NCBI GenBank assembly: GCA_030762935.1
Contig: CM060899.1
Location: 16,289,001-16,353,000, forward strand
Length of the DNA: 64,000 nt
Source of the DNA: Hymenopus coronatus
Lineage: Eukaryota > Arthropoda > Insecta > Mantodea > Hymenopodidae
Reading direction: 5' to 3'
Under the pieces are notes generated by a model. That model saw nothing but the letters and a program-made list of their open reading frames with translations. It did not search any database and was not told the DNA's origin. The position numbers were made by a program, and so were the translations under genes. The first letter of the stretch is position 1. Every line of letters begins with the position of its first letter. Positions 54,795 through 64,000 of this stretch are shown piece by piece.

Positions 54795-55000
54795 AATTGC
54801 TCTGGATGGCTCAGTTGGTTAAGATCGCAAGGTTTTGGGTTCAAACCTACCAGATCTATGGATTGTAAGCATACTTAAAAGAGACAGCCCCATGTCAGAT
54901 TTACTGGCTTGTTAAAGAACTCCTGTGGGACAAAATTTCAGCACACAGGCAACATTGATGGGATCCTGATATTGAGATTGAAGCAGAATAGTGCTGAATA
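54795..55000 (+). mobile_element. SINE-C copy 2
   Basis: Head CTCTGGATGGCTCAGTTGG then TTAAGATCG, box B GGGTTCAAACC at 54838-54848, and the body shared with 13688-13905: ATTTACTGGCTTGTTAAAGA, CTCCTGTGGGACAAAATTTC. Confidence 0.75.
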
Positions 55001-55369
55001 CAAGATGTTTTTTTTTTCTAAAATATTAGTGTTCAGAACTGGGAGGTTGTCTTGCATTTGCAATATATGTTTTCCAAATACTACAGGTAAAAAGCAAGTT
55101 TCAAACTTCATGGATGTGGCAGTGGCGAAGCCAGGATGAAATAATATAGATCACTGCCAAGGCTGCAACATATGTGGTAGATTTTGAGAGTTTCATTTCG
55201 TACCAAAAATTAGTTGATAATAGTCCTATAACCATTCTCATTGGAGAAAAGATTGCTCTCCCAGACTAAAATAAAATTAGAGGACTTCCTTTCACGTCGG
55301 TTGCTGTACTCAATGGTCAAGCAGAAAAAGAGAGGTTAGCTGTGCATTTCCCCTCCTCCTATACATTTC

Positions 55370-55910
55370 CGGTTTTGTCCGCTTGCAATGTGAATTTATG
55401 TTCAAATTTGGTAAAACGTTTTACAATATATTACATTAAGTATGTTGTCTTAATTGAAAATAGCATTTATAATCGCCGTTACGACTATGCTCCCGGTACC
55501 ACCATCCGTAGCTCAGTTGTGATACCATCCCAAACATTGCGCCTATCTCTGGACTGCAGTCTCCGCCTCTCCCACTCAAAACATGAATTTCTGCCTAAAT
55601 TTGAATTACAATACATATATTCTGTTGTCTTAATTGAAAATGTATCCATAATCCTAGTTACTGCTATGCTGCCGCCATTGCAAACATACAATACATTTCC
55701 GTTCTGTCTCTCCCACTCACAATGTGAACTTCTGCACAAATTCAATTTAGGTAAAAATTATTTACAAGTGTTTTATTAAGTATTTGGTCTAAACACAAAA
55801 CCATATCCATCATTGTTACAGTTAAGGCTGCTGCCATCAGATTGTACCTTCACACCCATACTCCTCTCTTTGTCAGGTGCTTAAAACATGAATTTCCACA
55901 CAAATTATAT
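55370..55910 (+). repeat. Degenerate tandem repeat, about four units
   Basis: Units of roughly 145-190 bp share a block of the type CTCCCACTCAAAACATGAA then TTTCTGC.TAAATT, starting near 55375, 55562, 55708 and 55870. The second and third units also share GTTGTCTTAATTGAAAAT upstream. The 145-codon open frame across this region seems to be a by-product of the repeat, since no conserved domain is visible. Confidence 0.75.
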
Positions 55911-56285
55911 ACTTATAATAATAATCATCAGCTTAAGTATCCATTAGTTTGTTCAAAATATGTGGCCCCGGGGCATGAACAACCAGTTTTCTACCTTCTA
56001 ATGTCTCAAAATACAATGATCAAAATAAAAGAATACTTTTTAGCTTATAATGTGTTTTTAAAACTTTGGTTGTCTATTACATGCCCAGCCAACCGCCAAA
56101 TATTTAAAGAGATTCATTTTTGTGAAAGACTACTCTAGCTTGAGTAGTGGTATGCACAACACTGTTGAGCTCAAGACCACAAATAAACAGAATTTCTCAA
56201 GCTTGGGTTGTTACTTCTGAGGTAATGTATTGCTGTTTGACTTTGTGCCATTGCATTATTAGGTTCAGTTTTAGTCAGTGTTTCA

Positions 56286-57363
56286 GTGATGGTAGATAGT
56301 GTCAAAAAGGGGAGTGTCTCATCACTTTGGCTCAACAACATATGCAGAAGTAGTGAGACTGATGTTTGCATAGATTTAGCTCATAGCTCTTTTATTAGGA
56401 TGAATGCTAGAGAGCTGTATTTTTTATGTCACAAAGTGATTTTATTGTTTTATTTCATTACTTTATCACTTTGACTGACAGCTCAATTGTACTATACACT
56501 TTATTTTGGTAGATAATAACTGGCATCAAATTTGTGTTCAGAAAGTGTTCAAATCCTTGGAGTTTGAATATAATGTATTAAAAAAATTACTTAAGTTCCC
56601 AAACTTGCTAACTATTCAAGATATTGAGGAATAAATAGATGAGATGTAATAATAGTTATAAACAGAACAAATGTTATTCATTTATGAAACTGAAAATAAA
56701 TTGACTTGTGGTAGTTATATAGTTCATTATGGTTTCTGTACTGCTTTTGTATAGTAAGGTAGAGGAGTTATCGCATTCCATCCCAAAACCTTTGTGCTTG
56801 CAATGGCACTAAGTCAAATAGCAATAGATTACTTCAGAAGTAACAGCAATTGAGGACAGTCAATTTGTCAGCAGAGTTAATCAGTCTTTTAGTGCCAAGT
56901 TATGCTTCAAACAGTGAAATAGTGTAAACACAAAGTACAGCTTGCAGAAGAAAGAAGCTCATAGTATAAAGTGAATTTGTTGAAGTGCCATCCGTTGTTA
57001 GGAGTATAATTTTGAAAAACAAATAAATAAAGAGCCAACATTTACACACAAAAAAACTACAAGCCAAAGAAGTGATTCCATTTTGCCAAACTTAGGCAAC
57101 CAGCTCTTCATGACATAGGTTTTCAGTTTGTGAGCAGAAACAGAAAAGAAGTGTTTTTATACAATACTTCAAATAACTCTCAATATCTGTTGTTTTTAAA
57201 GAGTATATAGTACAATACTTTAGGTGACAAAGTGATAAAGTAATGAAATAAAGCAATAAAATCAATTTGTGACATGAAAAAATATAGCTGCACAGGTGAA
57301 CACAGATTTTGATAGATCCTTTGGACTCATTTGTACTTCCAAGTTTAAAAAGACTATCCATGG
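56286..57363. mobile_element. Foldback element with long inverted repeats
   Basis: A block at 56405-56505 (TATTTTTTATGTCACAAAG, TTTATTTCATTACTTTATCA) is the complement of 57188-57295 with few changes. Weaker matches extend outward on both sides to about 200 bp. The core of about 680 bp holds no recognised coding sequence. Layout fits a foldback-type or miniature DNA transposon. Confidence 0.65.
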
Positions 57364-57748
57364 CAAAATAAATCTTAACACAGAGGTTTCATCAATTGTA
57401 AATTAAACTCAGGAGTGTTACCTACTGAAACGGAATATGGCAGCCCATTATAAATTAAACGGATAGATTTGTAAAATGTAATAACATTCTAAAAGAAATA
57501 AACTTGGGAGAAAAAATTAGACTGGTTCACAACAGTAACCAGAACAACAATGGTAAAGTTGAAATACATGTATAGCGAGCAACAAGTTTAAACATTTCTG
57601 CAATTATTGCGATGGCCAGGTATGAAGAAATGCATGCAAGAAAATATGGACAACAATACAACATTTCCAGGATCAGATAGTGAATTCAGGCATTCATCTT
57701 CCATGCAATATTGCTCAATTACTTGCAACTCAAAATGTTCATGTATAT

Positions 57749-58050
57749 GTAGTCGCCCTCCGTGGTGTAATGGTTACCATGCTAATTTCACATACCCAAG
57801 ATCGTGGGTTCAAACCCGGCAGAGGACGATGGATTTCTTTGGGCGTAAAAATCCTTAGCATGGCTTCCTTCGGAAAGGAAGTAAAGCTGTGAGTCCCGTG
57901 TAGTAGATTTACGGCACGTAAAAGAACCTCAAGCCTGATAAGAGAGGCCTCTGAGCAAAATTAAGCGATGTTTCACGCCCAATATAGAATGGGATGCTGA
58001 GAACCAAAGCAGTTAAAGAGCATCCATAAATAACAGGCCATTTCATTTTT
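57749..58050 (+). mobile_element. SINE-A copy 5, full length
   Basis: Head CCGTGGTGTAATGGTTACCA, box B GGTTCAAACCC, body and tail as copy 3 with few differences. Flanked by an 11-bp direct repeat TTCATGTATAT at 57738-57748 and 58051-58061. Confidence 0.92.
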
Positions 58051-58929
58051 TTCATGTATATAGTTTGATGATAGCATTTTTAAACCATGTAAGTATTACC
58101 ATTTAAATGTAAATGTCCTGTGTAATGCACTGAAATATGTTTAAAAACCACATGTAAGTGTTCTTTGTAAATATTCACTCAATTGTTATTTATTGTTATC
58201 ATCTTCAACTGTATGGATAATATATAAATGCCAATAAATTAATTTAAAAAAAAAGTTTTAACATCCTCATTCATGTTACCGGGCTTGGCATATTAGATGC
58301 AGTTGTGCATATTAGACTCATTGCTGTAGAGATTATTCTAAGCAGCTGTGACATTAAACAGCCCCTAGAGCTACTTCTGTCAAATTATGACGTTGGCTAA
58401 CCCTCATTCTGTTGGCTCAATTGGAGACAGATAAAAATATCATTGGTCAGTTATAAATAATCTGAATGGAAACGTACAATAACTTAGGTGCAGTATATAA
58501 TAATTATGACTGAAGAGTAATGAAATACTTTGATAACAATCCACAGTATATTTTCTCTCAATTAAATGTTGTTCCACAATATTATTTCCAGCTGTTTGTA
58601 CAGTTAGTGATGTTATTTTTCACTGAGTAGCATTGTGCCTAATGTTAATCATCATGCAAAGAGTAAACAGGTAAATATCATTGGGTGGTTCCCCAAGCTG
58701 TACCCTGACTGCACCATATTTGACATGTGCAGATATCCCTTTGTGCATTAAAAGAGTTGCAGAACTCTACGGTTCTATTTAAGTAAACGTGCCATTGGAG
58801 TACTGACAAGCATGACCTTTGCTTTCGCTTTACATGACTTGCTATCAGCGGAGACTGTGAATCGGTCTTGCTCATTGCGAGGGATAAAACAAAGGTCGCT
58901 CTCGCTGAGAAAGAGAGTATTATGATGAT

Positions 58930-59092
58930 GTATACTAACCTGAAGTAATTGAATGATGTTTGCAGGAATTTAGTAACAGTGACTGTTATTGGACCCGTGA
59001 GGTTGAAAATGGAAGCATAGGCTTCCGAAACTAGTCCCTCGTAATAAGAATGTGACATAGTGTTAAAAAACCAACTCAACAAATAAATATAA
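58930..59092 (+). mobile_element. Penelope-type 3' tail
   Basis: Contains TTGAAAATGGAAGC-ATAG, its partner GCTTCC, then GAAACTAGTCCCTCG (59008-59043), and ends AACAAATAAATATAACTTA. GAAACTAGTCCCTCG also lies, with small changes, at the end of PLE-1. No coding sequence is attached. Confidence 0.5.
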
Positions 59093-59594
59093 CTTATAAC
59101 CTGAAGTAAGTTCTACTTACATAGTAACTGTTACTAGTCAACACTCGGCAACTTCCATACAAAATAAACTACATGCAAATATTTTACTCCTTTCAATACT
59201 CCTGGAATAAATTACCATGGAAGTAAACGTTGGAGAGTACCAACATGTAGTATTTTATTATTACGGATGTAAAAGAGTTTGCATATAAGTTAGAATTTAC
59301 ACATATGGCTCTAAAGAGTAACTCACCTGTCTTTTGGACTACTGTATCATATTTAAAGGAAGATATTTTTGTGTGCTCATGGATTACTTAAATTATATTG
59401 ATCTCAAGGATGAAAACTGGGATATGATAGTACAGGAAAGGCAAGATCCATATAACTTACATATAGAAATTCAAGGATTGTCTCGGTATTAGGAAAAAAT
59501 TCTTTTGAACCTACTTGGAGAACATTTACAACAAAACTCAGCCAGGAATTAGTTATATTACCCAAACTACAATTGTTAGGCAGCCTTGCAAGTT

Positions 59595-59755
59595 TTATTA
59601 AAATCTGGACATCTATTACCAACATGTGCTTCACTTGGCCATGGTGTAGATGGAGAGACATCTGCAAACCTGCAAGAGGATAACAACGAAAGTTGTGGAA
59701 ATGTGCAACCAGGGTACTATTGTTGGTAATAGATGTCCAGATTTTGATAAAATTA
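59595..59755. repeat. 34-bp inverted repeat
   Basis: TTTTATTAAAATCTGGACAT continuing to CTATTACCAACA (59595-59628) is the near-perfect complement of 59722-59755, separated by about 93 bp. It lies where two open frames on opposite strands overlap; neither has a domain I know. Confidence 0.8.
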
Positions 59756-60564
59756 ACAACTTCACTGTATGTAATGGCTTTTTTAACATTTTAAAAGCCT
59801 TGCAAGTGTTTGGTACTGGAATATTTCAAGCATGTTATAAACATGCACCTTTAACTGCTCGTGTATCTTTTGTTGCATTAGAACATTTTCGGGTTAAGAG
59901 CAAGGTGCATAAACAGCCCACAAATATTTTTCCAAAAAATAAAAGGCAAGTTTCTTATATATTATGTATGCATTTGACTGCATGAATGTTCCTATTTTGT
60001 GCCCATCCAATGAAAATGAAATAACCTGAAATTGGAAAGGTGTTTCTATAGCATACAAATGATCTGCACTGCATGAAGATAAGCAACATTGTTTCCAGAG
60101 AATTTTAAGCTGAACCTGAAGCATCACAATTTTCCAGGCATTTCACTTTTTATTCAACAACTTTACATAATATTTTTTGCACTCTATATTGTCTAAGTGG
60201 GTTTTCATTATCACTATCTGCAAACATTTATTCTCCTTCTCTGAAGTTTTTCTGCCTTCTCCTATTATAAATAACCTTATCCTTGATTGTTTCAAGAAAA
60301 TGGCACAAACAAAACCATACTCCAGGAGTAATGAGCTCTTTCGTAGTAGTTGTAATTAAAAAAGTAAATTATAGTTGTGCTCTCCAATGTTTCTCTGAGA
60401 GCAAATTATTCCTATAGTAATATATTCTTCCCTCGTATGGACTTCTTTTGTATATGTAATTTCCAAAGTTATTTGTTCCAACATGATGCATTGGTTTATT
60501 ATTACCAAGCAAAGCAGGTAATTTTGATAATATGATGCTAATTTCTGTTATGCTTTTCTTTCAG

Positions 60565-60644
60565 ATAGCACGTTTGTACCTCATTTCTGATATTTTGCAC
60601 AACTGTGGTGTGAAAATTACAAATGCATCATACTACAGAAAAGG
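60565..60644 (+). CDS. U2SURP: U2SURP exon H: middle of the CID domain
   Basis: Encodes IARLYLISDILHNCGVKITN, ASYYRK and two bases (GG) of the next codon. The match is to human [20 protein letters not shown] then ASYYRKFFE. LYLISDILHN is the most conserved CID helix. Acceptor TTCTTTCAG at 60556-60564, donor GTAAGT at 60645. In the human protein the next residue is Phe; here the split codon starts GG, so a lineage difference or a slightly different splice choice is possible. The gene continues beyond the window. Confidence 0.97.
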
Positions 60645-61275
60645 GTAAGTCATATTTTACTCAGAAGGGTGCTTCTGCTTTTGAAAAATTGAAAGAATGA
60701 ACTCTTCATAGTATATATTGTATTATAATATTACTCCTCATTTACATTTTTGAAAGGAATGAAAGAATATGTTCAAATCGGGGAAAAGCACATATTGGAA
60801 TATTGTTTACAAATTCAAAATGCTCTGGAAAAAGAAGGAAATGTACCATAATTCCATATTATCATTATAGAGCATTTTACTCTTGATTCTTAATGGTCAA
60901 GTATAGATCAAGTGTGAATTAATTATTAGTATAATTCTACATTCGTAATTCTGCTCAGTCATTGGCCAGGAGTATGATAGTTAAAGCATTATGGAATAAT
61001 TCTTTTAATATAATAATCATAGTATAGGGATGGAATCAACTGAAAGGCAACATTTTCTTAATTTTTAGAGCTAATGCTGTATGTACAAATTTAACTTACA
61101 TTTTGAAATGTAAAACAACAGAATCACTGCTTCTCTCTGAAATATTTCATAATCTAACTGCTTACAGTACAGCATGTTCCATTTGTTCATTAAGTTACCA
61201 AAATTGTATTCAAACCCCATCCAGATATGCAAGAGGAATCTGAGTAATACTTTTGCTTAGCACTGCTCAGATTCT

Positions 61276-62119
61276 TATTTTTACTTTACTAGAAATACAA
61301 ATTTTGAGAGACACCCTGAATTCAAGAAAAGCATTTTTAGAAAAAGTTCTGTTTTTTGTTGTGTTTAACGCCCGCTTTAACTACTTATGGGACCGCATGC
61401 AGTGACACTGATGATAAATGAATGATGATGGAGCACCGGTGGAGTGCGATGGCGGGGGAAACTGGAGTACCCGGAGAAAACCCGCCCCAGGTCCATTTTG
61501 TCCATAAATCTCACATGCTGTTGCTTGGGATCGAACCACGGTGTGGCCTTAGGTCTGTGTGTGTGCATACTACCAATTACATGAAACATTTTTCGAAAAT
61601 TGATTTTCTAAAAAATAGCTATAACAATTTTTATAAAAATACATATGTGTAAGACATTTTCATGATAAATGAAATCTTGAATGTTATGGGAATAGCCTCT
61701 GAAGTCCTCTTCATTCTGGACGATTTTGCATAACTGATAAACCATGAGGTAGACAAGAACTCACTACATAAAAAATTTAGATCTCATCAAAACATGCAAT
61801 TTATGTCAAACATATATATTTTTTTTTCTGCAGTTAACTATATCCAAGATATTCCATGTTATTGGTTTCAGTTTTCCCATGCTTATGATTTAATCAAATG
61901 GAAAGTCGTTAGTTGTTTTGCTTTCTGTTGATCAAGCAAATTAATGGAATTTAAAGATTTGACTATTACTTAACCCATTGTATCTATAAGGAAATATGTA
62001 ATAAAAAAATATTTCTGCAGATGTTGATTTCAATGTGAAAAAAACAGAAGAACAAGCTTTTTGTAATAATGTTTGCTGAAGAATGGGCAGAGAAAGTCAC
62101 GTGAACGTAACATTAGATT
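61276..62119 (+). repeat. R repeat copy R12, with SINE-D inside
   Basis: Starts ATTTTTACTTTACTAGAAAT, with the hairpin deleted. R interior flanks the SINE on both sides (AAGCATTTTTAGAAAAAG before; TTTTCGAAAATTGATTTTCT after). It ends GAGAAAGTCACGTGAACG then TAACATTAGA. Confidence 0.8.
61342..61575 (-). mobile_element. SINE-D copy 2, nested in R12
   Basis: On the - strand: GTGGTTCGATCCCAAGCAAC (box B, about 61541), GGGGCGGGTTTTCTCCGGGT, CTCCAGTTTCCCCCGCC, and the tail TAAGTAGTTAAAGCGGGCGT. The A-box half of the tRNA-like head is lost. It replaces part of the R interior. Confidence 0.88.
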
Positions 62120-62308
62120 TTTTTTTTCTCCAACATGTACAATTTTTTTTTTAACAATTTGACATATATATTAGTTAAATTTGTTTAATTTCTATGAGAA
62201 GAAGAGTGAGATATGTATTAGTGTTTGTATTTGTGGCCTCCTGACAGGAAGATCTGGTTTTATTATTTTAATTCACCTTTAACAATTTTCCTTGTTGCCT
62301 TTATTTAT

Positions 62309-63134
62309 TTTTACCTTCTCTATACATACTATGCACATAGTGTATAGAGAAGGTATTGTAATGCACCCAAAATTTTTATACCAAGATTTCATTGTAAATA
62401 TATGTTTTGAGACCCCCAGAATCCAAAAACAGCATTTGCAGAAAAATACCCATGTGTGTGTCTATCTGACATGGTGTATGTGGGCAGCATAGCTCAAAAA
62501 TGAAAAGTCTGTTAATTACAAACTTGGTGTTTTTTATCTTCCAGGGATATGACACAAGGGTTTTTAAGAAAATCCCCTCACCCCCAACTACCCTTTACAT
62601 GGAACAATTTTTTAATGTTTTGATTTTCTCATAAATGGCTCTATTTTGATTAAAATATATTAATGATATTTACATGACAAATAAAATGTATATCTTGAAT
62701 TTTCTTGGAATATCCTCTGAAGACATCTTTATTCAGGATGAATACTGCATAACTGATAACTATAAGAGATACACAAAATCTTACTTAACAAAAATGTAGA
62801 GCACATTAAAACACATAATTTGTGTTACATACATTTTTGTCGTGAAGATGGCTGTTTTTGAAAAATTCCTTGTTATTGGTTTCAGTTTTAGAATACTTAT
62901 AATTTTCCAGTATGGGAATTTGACAACTCCTGGCCATACAAAGGAATTTCAATCACATAGCAACCAGCATTCAAAAGATTTTTACCATTGCTTTAGTTTA
63001 TTGTACTCCCTTATTTCCCTTTTACTTGCAAAGAAGCAAGTAATAAGACCATTTCTGAATTGTTTTTCTTTCAATTAGCATGAAGTAAATAGAAGATTAA
63101 GTTCTTTAATAATATTCATGGAACACATCATATT
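62309..63134 (+). repeat. R repeat copy R13, complete
   Basis: Hairpin CCTTCTCTATACATACTATG / CACATAGTGTATAGAGAAGG at 62313-62353, complete interior, end ATTCATGGAACACATCATA at 63113-63131. R14 starts at once, head-to-tail. Confidence 0.92.
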
Positions 63135-63940
63135 TTTTACTTTCTCTACACATACTATGTACATTGTTATAGAGAAGGTATTGTATTGCACCCAAAACTT
63201 TGATACTCAGATTTCACTGGAAATATATGTTTTGAGACCCTTGAATCCAAAAACAGTGTTTATAGAAAATGTCTGTGTTTGTGTGTCTGTGGGCAGCATA
63301 CTCAAAAACGAAAAGTCCATTAAATACCAAATTTGGTATTTAGGTATCTTCCAAGGATGTAACACAAAGATTTTCAAGAACCCCCACACCCCAACTGCCG
63401 TTTACATGAAAAAAAATTTAATTTTCTAAAAAATGGTGGTAATGATTATATTTAAGATATCTATATGGCAAATAAAATGTATATCTTCAATCTTCTGGGA
63501 ATAGCATCAGAAGACATGTTTATGTAAACCATAAGAGATAGACAAAAACTAACACACAAAAACTATAGAGCTCATTAAAACATGCAACTTATGTTATATA
63601 CATTTTTTTTCATGGAGTTGACCATTTTTTAGATATTCCTTGTTATTGTTTTCAGCTTTAAAATATTTATATTTTTCTCATAAGGCAATTTTTCAACTCC
63701 TGGCTATACAAACAAAGGAACTTCAATCACATAGCAACCAGCTTTTAAAAGATTTTACTGTCACTTTAACCTATGGTACTCCCTTATTTCGCTTCTACTT
63801 ACAAGATAGCAAGTAATAAGACCATTTCTGCTAATTTTCTCTTGATTAGCATGAAAGAAATGGAAAAATAAACTTTTCAACAATAATTTGTTGCAGAGCT
63901 ATAGAGAGAGTCATGTGGATGGAACACATCAGATTTTTTT
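63135..63940 (+). repeat. R repeat copy R14, complete
   Basis: Hairpin TTTCTCTACACATACTATGT / ACATTGTTATAGAGAAGG near 63139-63179, interior as R13, end GTCATGTGGATGGAACACAT then CAGATTTTTTT at 63938. Confidence 0.9.
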
Positions 63941-64000
63941 AATTTGTAATTTAATTGTTAATGGCCATTGTTAATCTTTTATTATTATGACTGTGAGTTT

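Larger units (their letters stand above)
60645..64000 (+). other. U2SURP: U2SURP intron downstream of exon H (5' part)
   Basis: Begins GTAAGT. I found no exon with the next CID residues before the window ends. Contains R12 (with nested SINE-D), R13 and R14. 60660-61270 is AT-rich with no recognised feature. Confidence 0.85.

Noticed and set aside
59650..59985. 111-codon open frame as a gene
   Set aside because: No domain or splice context was recognised, and it overlaps an inverted repeat. Kept only as part of the intron.
60645..64000. The next CID exon
   Set aside because: No frame resembling the family sequence after ASYYRK was found; the region is mostly R repeats.

Overview
This window is AT-rich animal nuclear DNA holding one protein-coding gene in pieces. 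Eight exons on the + strand, between 10446 and 60644, join in phase into 282 residues of U2SURP (SR140), the U2 snRNP-associated SURP-motif splicing factor. The order matches the known protein: last strand of the RRM, proline-rich linker, SURP motif, then the first half of the CID domain. The 5' exons (start codon, most of the RRM) and 3' exons (rest of the CID, cwf21 region, RS tail) lie outside the window. No other cellular gene was recognised.

The organism is an invertebrate, most likely an arthropod. The reasons are the protein sequence, the many mariner transposases of arthropod-like types, tRNA-derived SINEs and Penelope-like retroelements. I cannot place it more finely; a chelicerate or a large-genome insect would both fit.

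Layout: 1-10445 is the end of an upstream intron with two copies of a TIR DNA transposon, SINEs and three Penelope-like fragments. Exon A (10446-10609) follows, then a 5.4 kb intron, exon B (16030-16095), a 1.7 kb intron and the 44-nt exon C (17776-17819). A 30 kb intron (17820-47844) is packed with mobile DNA: mariners, a LINE tail, a Penelope-like element between inverted repeats, SINEs, and copies of an unrecognised ~0.85 kb repeat that I call R. Exons D, E, F and G (47845-54048) are closer together; exon H is at 60565-60644. The last 3.4 kb is intron with three more R copies.

The most unusual content is the R family: 14 copies, about 10 kb of the window, non-coding, with a hairpin at each end. 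Some copies are solo, others head-to-tail. Also notable are tRNA-like sequences paired into near-perfect inverted repeats (29.5 kb and 48.1 kb), a tandem triplication of the 3' end and splice donor of exon F that a mariner later split, and small self-complementary motifs in Penelope-like ends that resemble hammerhead ribozyme cores. Nested insertions and target-site duplications give a relative order for many of these events.
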